The position numbers and the translations under genes are program-made. A model generated the notes under the pieces. That model had not been told where the DNA came from and searched no databases. It saw nothing but the letters and a program-made list of their open reading frames with translations. A DNA stretch of 64,000 nucleotides from an uncultured Pelagibacteraceae bacterium (GTDB taxonomy: Bacteria > Pseudomonadota > Alphaproteobacteria > Pelagibacterales > Pelagibacteraceae), in NCBI GenBank assembly GCA_902573755.1, contig CACGLD010000001.1, positions 103,241 through 167,240 on the forward strand, in the 5' to 3' direction. Shown here one piece after another: positions 1 to 12,199 of this stretch (the first letter of the stretch is position 1; each line of letters starts with the position of its first letter).

Positions 1-1
1 T

Positions 2-193
2 GAAATAACTTACAACAAAATGATCAATTTGATTATATTTAGAAAAAAGAGACTCTTAGAAAAAGGCGCTTTTAAAGATGAGAATGAAATCGATGATCAT
101 ATTAAACATATAGAAACTGAGAACAATAAATTAGATAAAGTTTCTAGAATGAGAGAATTAGAGAATTGGTTAGACTATTTAAATTTAGAATAA
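2..193 (+). CDS. 3' end of a hypothetical protein (truncated by window edge)
   Basis: Open frame from base 2: [63 protein letters not shown]; stop at 191-193, overlapping the convergent fhs stop. Confidence 0.6.
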   Translation, partial: EITYNKMINLIIFRKKRLLEKGAFKDENEIDDHIKHIETENNKLDKVSRMRELENWLDYLNLE

Positions 194-1870
194 ACCTTCT
201 ATTTCACCTTTTTTATTTAACTTAATCGAGTCAGCTGCTGGAACTCTAGGTAGGCCAGGCATAGTCATGATTGCTCCACAGATAACTACTATAAATTCTG
301 CACCAGATGATAGCCTTACCTCCCTTAATGGAAGAGCATGACCAGATGGAGCACCTTTTAAATTTGGATCAGTTGAAAAACTATATTGAGTTTTTGCAAC
401 ACAGATTGGTAAGTCACCGTATCCAGCTGCTTCAAAGTTTTTAAGCTGTTCTCTAATCTTAGTATCAGCAATTACCTCATCAGCTCTATAGATTTCTTTT
501 GCTATTGTCTCAATTTTTTTGAACAATGGTGTTTTACTTTCGTATAAGAATTTAAATTTTGCTTCATCTTTTTCACATAATTCGGCAACATGAGCTGCTA
601 AATCTTTTGTTCCTTCACCACCATTTGCCCAATGAGTGCAAAGACTTGCTTTAACTCCTAAATCATTACAAAAATCTATTAGTGCTTTTACTTCACTATC
701 TGTATCTTTAATAAAATGATTAACAGCAACAGCAACTGGTAACCCAAATTTTTTAACATTTTCAATATGCCTCTCAAGGTTAACCAATCCTTTTTTAAGT
801 GCATCTACATTTTCGTTTTTTAAATCTTCCTTTGCAACTCCACCATGCATTTTTAATGCTCTGATTGTTGCAACGATAACCACACAACTTGGTTTTAAAT
901 TTGATTTTCTACATTTAATATCTAAAAATTTTTCAGCACCTAGATCAGCACCAAATCCTGCCTCTGTCACAACGTAATCTGCAAGTTTTAATCCAGTTTT
1001 TGTTGCAATAACTGAGTTGCATCCATGTGCTATATTTGCAAAAGGTCCTCCATGTATAATTGCAGGATTGTTTTCTAATGTTTGTGTCACATTAGGTCTT
1101 ATAGCTTCTTTAAGAAGCACTGTCATAGGTCCTTGAGCATTTAAATCTTTTGCATAAACTGGTTTTTTATCTCGGTTATATCCAATTGTAATATTTCCAA
1201 TTCTTTTCTCTAAATCTTCTAGATCATTCGACAAACAAAAGATTGCCATTATCTCAGATGCTACAGTGATATCAAAACCATCTTCTCTTGGAAATCCGTT
1301 AGCAACACCACCTAAATTAATGTTTATTGATCTTAAAGATCTATCATTCATATCCATAACTCTTTTCCAAACAATTCTTCTAACGTCTATGTCTAATTTA
1401 TTTCCCCAATAAATATGATTATCAATTAATGCAGATAACAAATTATGAGCTGATGTGATTGCGTGGAAATCACCTGTGAAATGTAAATTTATTTGTTCCA
1501 TAGGAACAACCTGAGCGTATCCTCCTCCAGCTGCACCACCTTTCATTCCAAAAGAAGGACCAAGGCTAGGTTCTCTTAAACAAACAATAGATTTTTTTCC
1601 AATTTTATTTAATCCATCATTCAATCCAACAGAAGTAGTTGTTTTACCTTCACCAGCTGGAGTTGGAGTGATTGCAGTTACTAAAATTAATTTTCCATCT
1701 GGTTTATCTTTAAGCGTATCTAAATATTCTAAATTTATTTTTGCGATGTGTCTTCCCATTGGGCTGAAAGCTTCACTCTCATCAGGGACATTTATTTTTG
1801 CTAAAATATCATTTATTGGTTGCATTTTAGCTTCTCTAGCTATCTGAATATCTGACTTTACATCGCTCAT
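185..1870 (-). CDS. fhs: Formate--tetrahydrofolate ligase
   Basis: 561 aa; [15 protein letters not shown]-loop, [26 protein letters not shown] and other FTHFS signatures. Confidence 0.97.
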   Translation of the reverse strand: MSDVKSDIQIAREAKMQPINDILAKINVPDESEAFSPMGRHIAKINLEYLDTLKDKPDGKLILVTAITPTPAGEGKTTTSVGLNDGLNKIGKKSIVCLREPSLGPSFGMKGGAAGGGYAQVVPMEQINLHFTGDFHAITSAHNLLSALIDNHIYWGNKLDIDVRRIVWKRVMDMNDRSLRSININLGGVANGFPREDGFDITVASEIMAIFCLSNDLEDLEKRIGNITIGYNRDKKPVYAKDLNAQGPMTVLLKEAIRPNVTQTLENNPAIIHGGPFANIAHGCNSVIATKTGLKLADYVVTEAGFGADLGAEKFLDIKCRKSNLKPSCVVIVATIRALKMHGGVAKEDLKNENVDALKKGLVNLERHIENVKKFGLPVAVAVNHFIKDTDSEVKALIDFCNDLGVKASLCTHWANGGEGTKDLAAHVAELCEKDEAKFKFLYESKTPLFKKIETIAKEIYRADEVIADTKIREQLKNFEAAGYGDLPICVAKTQYSFSTDPNLKGAPSGHALPLREVRLSSGAEFIVVICGAIMTMPGLPRVPAADSIKLNKKGEIEGLF

Positions 1871-1994
1871 GAATAATCCTCTAAATTAAAACATTTACCT
1901 GTGACTTCTTATCCTTTTTTGAGATATTTGGAAACTTCTAAAAAATATATATAAAAAAAATAAGCACTATTTATATTCTTTGTTATAAAATTAC

Positions 1995-3254
1995 TTGATG
2001 CAGAAGTATTCAATATTTAATCTAGTTAAAAATGCTTTTTCTAATCATCAAAATTGGGATTTAGCATGGAAAGATCCAACTCCCAAAGAGGAATACGATG
2101 TTGTAATTATAGGTGGCGGTGGTCACGGATTAGCTACTGCATATTACCTAGCTAAAGAGCACAACATTACAAAAGTAGCTATTATCGAGAAAGGTTGGAT
2201 TGGTGGAGGAAATGTGGGACGTAACACTACAATTATTAGATCCAATTACATGCATGACGAAAATGGTTTGTTTAGTGAGTTTGGAATGGATCTATGGAGA
2301 AAGATGAGTCAGGATCTGAATTACAATGTAATGTTTTCTCCAAGAGGTATTATTAATCTTGCTCACTCTGATGCACAAATGAATGCTTATGCAAGAAGAG
2401 GAAATTCGATGAGGTTAAATGGAATTGATGCGGTTCTTTTAAATAGAGAGCAAGTAAAAGAAATTATTCCAATGGCTGATTTTTCTGAAAATGTAAGATT
2501 TCCAATTTTTGGTGGCTTGATGCAACCAAGTGCAGGTACAGCAAGACATGATGCTGTTGCATGGGGTTATGCACGTCAGGCAGATTCAATGGGGGTAGAT
2601 ATTATTCAGAATTGTGAAGTAATTGGATTTGATGTTTCAGCGGGAAAAATAAATGGCATTAGAACTTCACGTGGAAATATTAAAGCAAAAAAAGTTGGTT
2701 TATGTGTTGCTGGTAGCACAAATATTTTAGCAGAAAAATTAAACATGACTTTACCAATAGAAACTCATTTACTGCAAGCTTGTGTTTCTGAACCAATTAA
2801 ACCAGTGTTGGATAATGTAGTTACATTTGGTGCAGGACATTTTTATGTAAGTCAGTCAGATAAAGGTGAAATGGTGATGGGTGGAGATTTAGATGGGTAC
2901 AATAGTTATGCTCAAAGAGGAAATTTGCCAACATTACAACACGTTTTAACTGAGGGAATAGCGATGATGCCATTTTTGAGCAAATTAAAAATGTTGAGAA
3001 CCTGGGGCGGTATAATGGATATGTCAATGGATGGTTCACCAATTATTGACAAAACACATATTGAAGGATTGTATTTAAATTGTGGATGGTGCTACGGAGG
3101 ATTTAAAGCCACACCTGCATCAGGATGGACATTTGCACACACAATTGCACAAGATAGAGTTCACGAATTAAACGCTGGTTATAGTTTAAATAGATTTAGT
3201 ACTGGCCATCTTATTGATGAAAAAGGACTTGGAACAAAAACCTGGATATCGTAA
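1995..3254 (+). CDS. soxB: Sarcosine oxidase beta subunit
   Basis: FAD-binding VVIIGGGGHGLATAYYLAKEH; start of soxBDAG gene order. Confidence 0.95.
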   Translation: MMQKYSIFNLVKNAFSNHQNWDLAWKDPTPKEEYDVVIIGGGGHGLATAYYLAKEHNITKVAIIEKGWIGGGNVGRNTTIIRSNYMHDENGLFSEFGMDLWRKMSQDLNYNVMFSPRGIINLAHSDAQMNAYARRGNSMRLNGIDAVLLNREQVKEIIPMADFSENVRFPIFGGLMQPSAGTARHDAVAWGYARQADSMGVDIIQNCEVIGFDVSAGKINGIRTSRGNIKAKKVGLCVAGSTNILAEKLNMTLPIETHLLQACVSEPIKPVLDNVVTFGAGHFYVSQSDKGEMVMGGDLDGYNSYAQRGNLPTLQHVLTEGIAMMPFLSKLKMLRTWGGIMDMSMDGSPIIDKTHIEGLYLNCGWCYGGFKATPASGWTFAHTIAQDRVHELNAGYSLNRFSTGHLIDEKGLGTKTWIS

Positions 3255-3524
3255 ATGCTTTACATAAATTGCCCACACTGTGGAATGAGATCTCAAAATG
3301 AATTTTCTTATGGTGGCGATGCAAGCGTTAAAAGACCGGAACTTAATAAAGAAGTTTCTGATCAAGAATGGGATAATTTTGTTTACAATAGAAAAAGTTT
3401 AAGAGGAAAGCATTTAGAGCTATGGCAACATATTTCTGGATGTAGACAATGGATAAAGGTTGAGAGAGATACTGCAACCCATGAAATTTTTAGAACTTTT
3501 AAAGCTGATGAGGAAGTAGCTTAA
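3255..3524 (+). CDS. soxD: Sarcosine oxidase delta subunit
   Basis: 89 aa; INCPHCGMRSQNEFSYGGDA, C-terminal GCRQW, position between soxB and soxA. Confidence 0.95.
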   Translation: MLYINCPHCGMRSQNEFSYGGDASVKRPELNKEVSDQEWDNFVYNRKSLRGKHLELWQHISGCRQWIKVERDTATHEIFRTFKADEEVA

Positions 3525-6520
3525 TGACTCAAGCTTTTAGAATTGAAAATGAGGGATTAATAAATAGGGATAAAAAATTATCTTTTAAATTTAATGGTAA
3601 AACTTACTTTGGTTATGAGGGTGATACATTAGCTTCAGCTTTATTAGCAAATGGAGTTCATTTAGTAGGAAGAAGTTTTAAATATCATAGACCCAGAGGT
3701 TTTTTTGGAGCAGGTGTAGATGAACCTTATGCAGTTGTTCAACTTTATAGAAATGGTGAAACAGAACCTAATATCAAAGCAACAGAGCAGGAATTATTTG
3801 AAGGTTTAGAAGCAAAAAGTGTTAATTGTTGGCCAAGTGTTAATTTTGATATAGGTGCAATCAATAATTTTTTAAAAATTTTTTTACCGGCAGGTTTTTA
3901 TTATAAAACTTTTATGTGGCCAAAAAGTTTTTGGTATCGAATTTATGAGCCTTTCATAAGAAAAGCAGCTGGTTTGGGTGTAGCTTCAACTAAACATGAT
4001 AATGAAAGATATGAACATAAATACGAATATTGTGATTTATTAATTGCAGGTTCAGGACCTTCAGGTTTAGCTGGTGCATATGCTGCAGCAAAAAATGGAG
4101 CTAAAGTAATATTAGCTGAAGATAAACCAAGATTTGGTGGATCTTTACTTACTAGTGATGTCAATATTGGTAATCAATCAGGAAAAGATTGGGCTGATAG
4201 CATAGTTGCTGAGTTAAAAACAATGCCAAATGTTATTGTAAAAAATAGATCCCAAATTTTTGGATACTATGATCACAACATGCTTGTGATGTCAGAAAAA
4301 GTTAGTGATCATTTACCATCAACTAAAAAATATCACCCTAACAAAAGGTTATGGTACATCCGAGCAAAAGAAGTTTTGATTTCCTCAGGATCAATTGAAA
4401 GACCAATAGTTTTTGGAAATAATGATACACCAGGGGTAATGCTTTCTTCAGCTGCTAAAGAATATTTAAAAGTATATGGTGTTTTAGTTGGAAGAAAACC
4501 ATTGGTATTTACAAATAACGATAGTGGATACGAAACAGCAATTGAATTTAAAAAACATGGAGTAGATCCAATCGTTTTAGACTCAAGAAAAAATCCTGAG
4601 TCAGAAATAATTGATGAGGCAAAAAATTTAGGAATTAATATTAAAAATTCATATGTAGTTGTTGCAGCACAAGGATACAAAAAAGTAAAATCGGCAGATA
4701 TTGCAAGTATTTCTGAAGACAAAAAACAACTTGGTAAAATAGAAAATATACAATGTGATTGTATTTGTGTTTCTGGTTTTTGGACACCAACTATTCATTT
4801 AGCCTCACAATCAGGAAATAAAACAAAGTTTAAAGAAGAAATTGATGCATTTGTTCCAGGACAATCAAAACAAAATGAAATTACTTTAGGTGCAGCTAAT
4901 GGAGTATTTTCACTAGAGGAAACTTTAAAAACTTCATTTACAGCAGGAAGTAAATTATCAAAAAAAATTACTGAAAATGATAATGAGATAGCTATTCCAA
5001 ATGTTGTTGAAAAGAAGTCTTCTCAACATGATAAGTTTTGGTGTGTTCCATTGCCAAATGGTAAAAATTATAAAAGATTTTTAGATTTTCAAAATGATGT
5101 AGCGGTATCTGATGTAGAAATAGCTTTAAGAGAAGGGTATCGATCAATCGAACATGTTAAAAGATATACCACTCTAGGAATGGCAACAGACCAAGGAAAA
5201 ACAAGTAATTTAAATGGATTGCAATTAGTATCTGAAATTGAAAACAAAGTTGTTCCTGCAGTAGGTCATACAACTTTCAGACCCCCATATACTCCTATTT
5301 CTATTGGCGCAATAGTGGGAAGAGAGGTTGGAAAACATTCAAAACCAACAAGAAAATCTCCAATGCATTCATGGCATGAAAAAAATAATGCAGTTTTTGT
5401 TGATGCGGGTGTTTGGTTAAGACCTAGGTATTATAAAAGAGGAAATGAAAATTTATTTGAGGGATCAAAAAGAGAAGCAAAAAATGTAAGAACAAATGTA
5501 GGTGTTTGCGATGTAACTACATTAGGTAAAATAGATATTAAAGGACCAGATGCAGCGGAGTTATTAAATAGGGTCTATACAAATGCATGGTTGAAGTTAC
5601 CAGTTGGTAAAGCAAGATATGGTGTAATGTTAAGAGAAGATGGAATTGTAATGGATGACGGAACAACTACAAGAATTTCTGAAAATCATTATCATATGAC
5701 GACGACAACAGCTCAAGCAGCAAACGTTCTTTCGCATTTAGAATATTATTTGCAACTCGTTTGGCCTGAATTAAATGTGAATGTAGTTTCAACTACAGAA
5801 CAGTGGGCTGGAGCAGCTATCGCTGGACCCAAATCTCGAGATTTATTACAAAAATTATTTCCAAACTCTGATGTATCAAATGAAGGCTTACCTTTTATGG
5901 GCTATATGGAGGGAGATTTATTTGGTGTTAAAGCAAGAATATATAGAATTTCGTTTTCAGGCGAGCTTGCTTATGAGGTAAATGTTGAATCTGATTATGG
6001 AAATTTTATGTGGGAAAAAATAATTGAACTTGGTGAAGAATTTAATATCCAACCATATGGAACTGAAGCATTATCAACTCTTAGAATTGAAATGGGACAT
6101 GTTGCTGGATCAGAACTTGATGGCAGAACAATTCCATTCGATAACGCCTTAGAAGGTCTAGTTAGTAAAAAGAAAGATTTTATTGGAAAAAGATCATTAC
6201 AAAGATCTGCATTTATAGCTGAAGATAGACAAAGAATAGTAGGCGTAATTCCATTAGACAAACAAACAAGTATACCAGAAGGCTCTCACTTAGTTAAAGA
6301 TGATAAAGCACCGTTACCAAATCCAAAATTAGGTCATATCTCTGCATCTTGTTGGAGTGTTGAATATGATAATCCTTTTTCTTTGGCAATTTTGAAAGAT
6401 GGAAAAAATATGATTGGTCAAAAGCTTTTTGCGATGTCCCCACTTAAAAACAAAGTAATACCAGTTGAGATAGTTTCATCACATTATGTCGACCCGAAAG
6501 GTGAAAGAGTTAGATCATGA
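3524..6520 (+). CDS. soxA: Sarcosine oxidase alpha subunit (N-terminal 2Fe-2S/FAD part plus C-terminal GcvT domain)
   Basis: 998 aa; [42 protein letters not shown]-terminal aminomethyltransferase fold. Confidence 0.96.
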   Translation: MTQAFRIENEGLINRDKKLSFKFNGKTYFGYEGDTLASALLANGVHLVGRSFKYHRPRGFFGAGVDEPYAVVQLYRNGETEPNIKATEQELFEGLEAKSVNCWPSVNFDIGAINNFLKIFLPAGFYYKTFMWPKSFWYRIYEPFIRKAAGLGVASTKHDNERYEHKYEYCDLLIAGSGPSGLAGAYAAAKNGAKVILAEDKPRFGGSLLTSDVNIGNQSGKDWADSIVAELKTMPNVIVKNRSQIFGYYDHNMLVMSEKVSDHLPSTKKYHPNKRLWYIRAKEVLISSGSIERPIVFGNNDTPGVMLSSAAKEYLKVYGVLVGRKPLVFTNNDSGYETAIEFKKHGVDPIVLDSRKNPESEIIDEAKNLGINIKNSYVVVAAQGYKKVKSADIASISEDKKQLGKIENIQCDCICVSGFWTPTIHLASQSGNKTKFKEEIDAFVPGQSKQNEITLGAANGVFSLEETLKTSFTAGSKLSKKITENDNEIAIPNVVEKKSSQHDKFWCVPLPNGKNYKRFLDFQNDVAVSDVEIALREGYRSIEHVKRYTTLGMATDQGKTSNLNGLQLVSEIENKVVPAVGHTTFRPPYTPISIGAIVGREVGKHSKPTRKSPMHSWHEKNNAVFVDAGVWLRPRYYKRGNENLFEGSKREAKNVRTNVGVCDVTTLGKIDIKGPDAAELLNRVYTNAWLKLPVGKARYGVMLREDGIVMDDGTTTRISENHYHMTTTTAQAANVLSHLEYYLQLVWPELNVNVVSTTEQWAGAAIAGPKSRDLLQKLFPNSDVSNEGLPFMGYMEGDLFGVKARIYRISFSGELAYEVNVESDYGNFMWEKIIELGEEFNIQPYGTEALSTLRIEMGHVAGSELDGRTIPFDNALEGLVSKKKDFIGKRSLQRSAFIAEDRQRIVGVIPLDKQTSIPEGSHLVKDDKAPLPNPKLGHISASCWSVEYDNPFSLAILKDGKNMIGQKLFAMSPLKNKVIPVEIVSSHYVDPKGERVRS

Positions 6521-7104
6521 CATTAATTTCAGCTTTATCAAATGTTCACACAAAAGGTCAATTCGGAGATTATGAAGGTAAAAATGAAAATGATATACTT
6601 AAAATATCTGAAATCAAAAATTTATTAATTGTTCAAATAGTTCAGTACAAGAATTCTTCAGTTTCATTTGAGGGTATTGATATTGATGGTTTAAATTTAA
6701 AAAATGAACCTTTAACTGTAGTATTCAATGAAAATACAAGGATTATGTGGAATGGACCAAAAAACTGGCTTTTAGTTTCAACAAAAAAAGATTTAATAAA
6801 AAATGTAGTAGAAAAATTTAAAGATACAGATTTTGCTGTAACAGATTTATCTCATTCTAGAGCTATTATAGAAATCGAAGGAAATGATACAACAGAAGTT
6901 TTGAAAAAAGGATGTCCTTTTAATTTTAATAAATTTGATAAAAACAATTCAATTAACTCAACTTATAATGGAATAGCTTTTACTGTTGATAGGTTGAGCG
7001 ATGATCCAAATAAAGTAAGGATATTTGCGCTAAGAAGCTTTGGAGAGTCTTTATATCACTCTATAACAGATGCATCTCTAGAGTTTGGTTTTGAGACTAT
7101 ATAA
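6517..7104 (+). CDS. soxG: Sarcosine oxidase gamma subunit
   Basis: 195 aa, overlaps soxA stop by 4 nt, SoxG-like ([12 protein letters not shown]). Confidence 0.9.
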   Translation: MTLISALSNVHTKGQFGDYEGKNENDILKISEIKNLLIVQIVQYKNSSVSFEGIDIDGLNLKNEPLTVVFNENTRIMWNGPKNWLLVSTKKDLIKNVVEKFKDTDFAVTDLSHSRAIIEIEGNDTTEVLKKGCPFNFNKFDKNNSINSTYNGIAFTVDRLSDDPNKVRIFALRSFGESLYHSITDASLEFGFETI

Positions 7105-7114
7105 ACTTAAGTAT

Positions 7115-7963
7115 TCAATCTCTTGTTGCAATATAAACACCTATAGAAGTAATTAGAAATCCAATTAAATCTAAGCTAGTTAAACTTTCATTTAAGAAAA
7201 GCCATGCCATAAAAGCAGATGTTGCTGGAATTAAAAAAAATATAGAAACAGTTTTGCTAGCTGAATTATTTTTTATTAAAAACATCAATATTGTAAATGC
7301 ACCAAATGATACTAAAAATATTTGATGGCTCATTGCAATGATAAACGTTTGCGAGAAATCAATGTACGGATCAACAAACAAAATAATTATTAATGAATGA
7401 AAAAAGCATCCACCGAGAGCTTGATTCATATTGCTCACAGACAACGGTAAGTTGTTACTTAATTTTTTTTGCCATAAAGTTGAAAATGTAATTGCTAATA
7501 AAGCTATTATTGTTGCGATCAATCCTGTTACCGGTATTTTAGAACCAACATCAAAACCTAATACAAGTCCTGCTCCAGCAAATCCTAACAAAACACCTAT
7601 CCATTGTTTTGTAGATACTTTCTCATTTAAAATTGGTCCACTTAATGCATTTGTAAGAATTGGTTGAAGGGTTACAATTAACGCTGCAATTGCCGTAGGC
7701 ATACCTATTGAAATTGAGTAAAATACACCCCCAAGATAAAAACCATGAAATAAAACACCACTTAAAAAAGATTCAAAAAAATTTCTTTTGCATACTAGAA
7801 TTTTTTGTTTTGAATAAATTGAAAATAAAAAAAAACCGAAAGCAACTAATGCAAATCTAAAAGCTAGAGCAGCAAATGGATCACTGTTATCTATGATAGG
7901 TTTGGTTGTTATGAAAGCTGAAGACCATAGAAGTATAAATATGAAAGGAAATATTTTAATCAT
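7115..7963 (-). CDS. DMT (EamA) family transporter
   Basis: 282 aa, ~10 hydrophobic segments, EamA repeat features. Confidence 0.88.
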   Translation of the reverse strand: MIKIFPFIFILLWSSAFITTKPIIDNSDPFAALAFRFALVAFGFFLFSIYSKQKILVCKRNFFESFLSGVLFHGFYLGGVFYSISIGMPTAIAALIVTLQPILTNALSGPILNEKVSTKQWIGVLLGFAGAGLVLGFDVGSKIPVTGLIATIIALLAITFSTLWQKKLSNNLPLSVSNMNQALGGCFFHSLIIILFVDPYIDFSQTFIIAMSHQIFLVSFGAFTILMFLIKNNSASKTVSIFFLIPATSAFMAWLFLNESLTSLDLIGFLITSIGVYIATRD

Positions 7964-8066
7964 CTTGTTTAATAAACAAATAAATCAAATAAAATCAAAC
8001 AAATCGGTACCTATTATGAACAAATTAGAAGTGGAAATGAAATACCAAATCACCTAAGGTTCACCA

Positions 8067-8453
8067 ATGAATTTTAAATTGTTTAGAATTTTAACAGTTA
8101 TACTGTCTTTCTTCTTATTGACAGGCTTTGTGCCCATTCTTTCATTTGTTGGTCCAGGTGTTACCGCTCTTACATCAGGTAATATCTATAAAGCGAGTGC
8201 ACAATTTATAGTTAATCAACGTATAGAAAAAGAAACTGGAAAAAATTCTTTAGCTTTGATCAAAGAAACTTTAGTTGAAGAAAAAGATATAAAAATTAAA
8301 AAAAATTCTTTTGATGAGGACTTAAGACAATTAGTTGAAACAAGAATAAAAATGACCAGACAAAAACTAGATAATCAAAATTTACAAAAACTACTTAAGA
8401 AACGAATTGAGGTTACTAGATCGATACTTGATTTAAATAATATTACTCAATAA
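8067..8453 (+). CDS. Hypothetical protein with N-terminal signal/TM segment
   Basis: 128 aa ORF; hydrophobic N-terminus then charged helical region. Confidence 0.7.
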   Translation: MNFKLFRILTVILSFFLLTGFVPILSFVGPGVTALTSGNIYKASAQFIVNQRIEKETGKNSLALIKETLVEEKDIKIKKNSFDEDLRQLVETRIKMTRQKLDNQNLQKLLKKRIEVTRSILDLNNITQ

Positions 8454-8883
8454 TATTTAGATATATCAAATCTTTTTGATCAGTTTCATTACACCACATT
8501 TCATAGCTTTCACAAACTCTCCACAAATGATCAAAAGCTCGTTGTGAAATTTCTAATGGAAAATGACTTTTAGTATAATAAAGCTTTGGTATCTTCATTA
8601 AAAATTTTATCATAGAATCTTTTTGTAGTTCTAAAAGTCTTAAAGTTTCTTCATTGATTTTCTTTTTAGTTATTTTATCAATAAATTTATTATTCTTAAG
8701 TTCTAAAAACCATTTATCATGAAATTCTCCAGAACTTAGAATGTCAAATTCCTTAGTAGTCATGAAAATTTCAAAAGCTTGTATATTATTGATTTCAGGA
8801 TTTTGTTTTTTAATTTCTATTATATTTGAATAAACAAATTCAGCAGCTCTCAACACATATGGCTTTTCAGTCTTGATAGACAT
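8443..8883 (-). CDS. Hypothetical protein
   Basis: 146 aa ORF, convergent 11-nt overlap with preceding CDS. Confidence 0.65.
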   Translation of the reverse strand: MSIKTEKPYVLRAAEFVYSNIIEIKKQNPEINNIQAFEIFMTTKEFDILSSGEFHDKWFLELKNNKFIDKITKKKINEETLRLLELQKDSMIKFLMKIPKLYYTKSHFPLEISQRAFDHLWRVCESYEMWCNETDQKDLIYLNIIE

Positions 8884-8886
8884 AAA

Positions 8887-9633
8887 CTAGTTTTTATGTT
8901 TAACCATAGCTGAATGAGCCAAAATTAAATTAGGATCTAAGAAAACTTTTGAGGATTTAACATTTTTAAATGATTTAAATGCAAAAATTGCAATAGGGAG
9001 CTCTGTACAACCTAAAATGATTTTTTTACACTTCATTTTAATTAAGGAGTCAATTGCAGGTTTAATTGCTTTTGCTGCAGCCTTTACATTACCCATTTTA
9101 ACTAATTTAATTGCTTTATTAACTGACATTTTTTGTATTTTTTGAGATGGCTCAATTAATTGATAATCTTTATCAAAAAATTTTTTGTAAACTCCAGTTT
9201 TAAGAGTGCCCTCGGTTGCTAAGAGACCAACTTTGGAGTTTCTCTTGCATTTTTTTTTTGTAAATTTGAAAACTTCTTTTGGCATATTGATTATTGGAAT
9301 ATTAATTTTATTCTGCAAATCATCGAACCAATAATGAGCTGTATTACAAGGTATAACTATAAATTTACATTTATTCTTTTCCAAAAGTTTACAACCATTA
9401 AGCAAACTCTTTAAAACTTTGTTATATTTTGCTCTACTTATTTTATTTGTAGATTTGTTTGAAAGGTTTTTAGTTTGAGAGCCAATAGATTCAGGTCTAC
9501 CAGGAATATTTGATTTATTATAAAGTATAAATAATGGATACTCTTGATCTATTTTTCCTCTATTTAAAACTGCAAGTTTGTTGCAAAAATCAAGACCTGC
9601 TTGAGTTCCCATTCCACCTAAAATTCCAATCAT
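8887..9633 (-). CDS. Aspartate/glutamate racemase family protein
   Basis: MIGILGGMGTQAGLDF, VIPCNTAHYWFDDL and ILGCTELP motifs. Confidence 0.9.
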   Translation of the reverse strand: MIGILGGMGTQAGLDFCNKLAVLNRGKIDQEYPLFILYNKSNIPGRPESIGSQTKNLSNKSTNKISRAKYNKVLKSLLNGCKLLEKNKCKFIVIPCNTAHYWFDDLQNKINIPIINMPKEVFKFTKKKCKRNSKVGLLATEGTLKTGVYKKFFDKDYQLIEPSQKIQKMSVNKAIKLVKMGNVKAAAKAIKPAIDSLIKMKCKKIILGCTELPIAIFAFKSFKNVKSSKVFLDPNLILAHSAMVKHKN

Positions 9634-9710
9634 AATTTTGATTAATTTATTAATTTTTTATTTTAAATCTATAATTAATAATTGTGTTTAAAGATTGTTA
9701 TTAAATAAGG

Positions 9711-9761
9711 TATTGGCTGAATAATAAATTTTTTAAAGTTAAATAAATTTTTCAGCCAATA
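9711..9761 (-). terminator. Long-loop stem-loop downstream of cold-shock gene
   Basis: 11-bp perfect inverted repeat TATTGGCTGAA (9711-9721) / TTCAGCCAATA (9751-9761), just 3' of the minus-strand csp stop. Confidence 0.5.
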
Positions 9762-9773
9762 GGAAGTGTGAAA

Positions 9774-9980
9774 TTATGCAGTTTTTAAGTTAACTGCTGA
9801 AGGACCTTTAGGACCATCTTCAACATCGAAAGTCAAAGCTTGACCCTCATCTAAACCGTTCATACCAGCATCTCTTACTGCTGAAACATGTACAAACACA
9901 TCTTTTTCTTTATCTTCTCTTTCAATAAAACCAAAACCTTTGGTTGGATTGAACCACTTTACTTTACCTTGTAGACTCAT
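9774..9980 (-). CDS. cspA: Cold-shock domain protein
   Basis: 68 aa; [22 protein letters not shown]1 motif, VFVHVSAV. Confidence 0.96.
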   Translation of the reverse strand: MSLQGKVKWFNPTKGFGFIEREDKEKDVFVHVSAVRDAGMNGLDEGQALTFDVEDGPKGPSAVNLKTA

Positions 9981-10097
9981 ATTTATCTTCTTACTTTTTG
10001 TTATGTTTAATTATTACTTATAATTAAGTAATAATGGCTTTCTTTAGATTTTATTGGGTTTTGTCAACAAAATAGAACAACAATTAAAAATAATTTT

Positions 10098-10565
10098 TTA
10101 ATTATCGTCAATAAACATACTTAAATAAACAGAATTGATGTCTTCTTTATAGTGCGCAAAAGGTTCGCATACGGTGAAACCAGTTTTTTTGAAAAGTTTT
10201 CTTGCGGGTATAAAAAAATCACCTGCCCCTGTTTCGATACTTAATCTTTTTATTTTTAGCTTTTTAGCTTCATCGATTAAATGATTGATTACATGGATCC
10301 CTTTACCTTGTTTTCTAAAATCATCGTGAATTCTTATAGATTTAAATTCTCCATGTTCTTTATCTAAAAATTTTAAAGCACCACAACCGATCAATTTTTC
10401 ATCATCCCACAAACTCCAAAACTTAATTGATGAAACTTTTAATCCTGGAATATCAAGGACGTGAGCACTTCCCTCTGGAGAAGCAGCTCTAAGCTCAACA
10501 AAATGCTTAGCTAGAAGCTCATTAACTTCTGGATTATCAAAATTACCTTCTATTGATTTTAACAT
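10098..10565 (-). CDS. GNAT family N-acetyltransferase
   Basis: GCGALKFLDKEHGEFKSIRIHDDFRKQGKGIHVINHLIDEAK. Confidence 0.9.
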   Translation of the reverse strand: MLKSIEGNFDNPEVNELLAKHFVELRAASPEGSAHVLDIPGLKVSSIKFWSLWDDEKLIGCGALKFLDKEHGEFKSIRIHDDFRKQGKGIHVINHLIDEAKKLKIKRLSIETGAGDFFIPARKLFKKTGFTVCEPFAHYKEDINSVYLSMFIDDN

Positions 10566-11612
10566 TTATACTAAAGTTGTGATATGACCCATTTTTCTTT
10601 TTTCTTTTATATCTTTTTTCAAATAATCAAAGAAAAATTCATTGTCATTAAACTTTTGCATATTTCTATAATGAGTAATTTGATCACCAAGCAAATTCAT
10701 CATTTTAGCATTAGATATTTTTTTTAAAGGAATTTGTTCTAAACCACAAACAGCTCTTACGTGATTTTCAAATTGACTCACATTAAAAGCATTTATTGTT
10801 AGATGTCCTGAATTATGTACTCTTGGAGCAATCTCATTAACATAAAGATTATCATTTCTATCAATAAAAAATTCTACACACAAAGTTCCAACATATTTAA
10901 GTTCTTCAGCTATTAGCATTGCCCAATCTTTAGATTGATTAAAAATTTTTTCATTAATTTCAGCAGGTATTTTTGAATATTTTAAAATTTGATCTTCATG
11001 AGTGTTTTCTATTGGTTCATAAATTTCATATTTATTATTACTAAATCTTGTGATTATAATTGAAATCTCTTTTTTTAATTTTACAAATTTTTCAAGAATA
11101 TATCCTTTTGAAAAATCAATATTCAATGAATTAAGATCATCACCTGATTTAATTGGATATTGACCTTTACCATCATAACCAAGTGTTGTTGTTTTTAATA
11201 TTCCTGGCAAAAAATCTTCTAAAGCATCTATGTCAGATTTTTTTTCGATTGAAACATATCTGGTTGTTCTAATATTTAATTTATTAACAAAATCTTTTTC
11301 AGCCAATCGATGTTGAATTAATCTGTTGACAGAGGGCTTTGGCAAAACAGGTTTAAATTTGTTTATTTCATTTAATGTTTCATAAGGAATATTTTCAAAT
11401 TCATAAGTGACCAAATCAACCTGATTTATAAATTCTGATATCTTTTCTTTATTATCATAATTTCCATTAACAAATTGATTACAAAAATTTTGTGCTGGCG
11501 CATCTATGTCATCACAAAAAACAACAGTTTTAACATTTAATTTTTTAGCCGCAATTGCAAGCATACTTCCAAGTTGACCACCCCCAATGATACCAAGAGT
11601 AATTTCTGACAT
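10566..11612 (-). CDS. purK: 5-(carboxyamino)imidazole ribonucleotide synthase
   Basis: ATP-grasp; IIGGGQLGSMLAIAAK, VNEIAPRVHNSGHLTINA. Confidence 0.96.
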   Translation of the reverse strand: MSEITLGIIGGGQLGSMLAIAAKKLNVKTVVFCDDIDAPAQNFCNQFVNGNYDNKEKISEFINQVDLVTYEFENIPYETLNEINKFKPVLPKPSVNRLIQHRLAEKDFVNKLNIRTTRYVSIEKKSDIDALEDFLPGILKTTTLGYDGKGQYPIKSGDDLNSLNIDFSKGYILEKFVKLKKEISIIITRFSNNKYEIYEPIENTHEDQILKYSKIPAEINEKIFNQSKDWAMLIAEELKYVGTLCVEFFIDRNDNLYVNEIAPRVHNSGHLTINAFNVSQFENHVRAVCGLEQIPLKKISNAKMMNLLGDQITHYRNMQKFNDNEFFFDYLKKDIKEKRKMGHITTLV

Positions 11613-11613
11613 T

Positions 11614-12105
11614 TTATTTTGGAGATTTCTTTACAGATTTAGTTTGTGATGTTCTAAAATTTTTAAGTTTTTTTCGAACATTTGAATTATTATTAGCAAT
11701 TATTGCTGCAGCTAATAAAGCAGCATTAATAGCGCCATCCTCTCCTATAGCAAGCGTTCCTACAGGAATTCCTTTAGGCATTTGTGCAATTGATAACAAA
11801 CTATCCAAACCTTTAAGTTTTTTACTTTCAACAGGAACACCAAGTACTGGCACATGTGTAAGTGCTGATACCATACCTGGAAGATGAGCAGATCCTCCAG
11901 CACCCGCAATAATTACTCCTATATTATTTTGCTCAACTTTTGCAGCATATTCATACATTCTTTGTGGTGTTCTGTGAGCAGATATAATTTTTGTTTCAAA
12001 TGAAACTCCAATTTTTTTTAGGGTTTTTTCGGCTAGTTTCATTACTTTATAGTCAGATTGACTTCCCATTATGATTGAAACTTTTAATTTACTATTTTTT
12101 TTCAT
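11614..12105 (-). CDS. purE: 5-(carboxyamino)imidazole ribonucleotide mutase
   Basis: IIMGSQSDYKVM, SAHRTPQRM, IAGAGGSAHLPGM; adjacent to purK. Confidence 0.97.
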   Translation of the reverse strand: MKKNSKLKVSIIMGSQSDYKVMKLAEKTLKKIGVSFETKIISAHRTPQRMYEYAAKVEQNNIGVIIAGAGGSAHLPGMVSALTHVPVLGVPVESKKLKGLDSLLSIAQMPKGIPVGTLAIGEDGAINAALLAAAIIANNNSNVRKKLKNFRTSQTKSVKKSPK

Positions 12106-12199
12106 GAAAATTGATCAATCTGTTTATTTCAAAATTAACTTAAAATTTCAATAAAATTAATAGTATTTAAAATACATATTGATTAGAGTTAAGCATACT

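Noticed and set aside
2821-3042. Minus-strand ORF of 73 aa inside soxB
   Set aside because: Antisense to a confidently identified gene; low-complexity translation and no family resemblance.
4333-4722. 129-aa minus-strand ORF inside soxA
   Set aside because: Antisense shadow ORF of a well-supported gene; no recognisable motif or independent spacing/RBS evidence.
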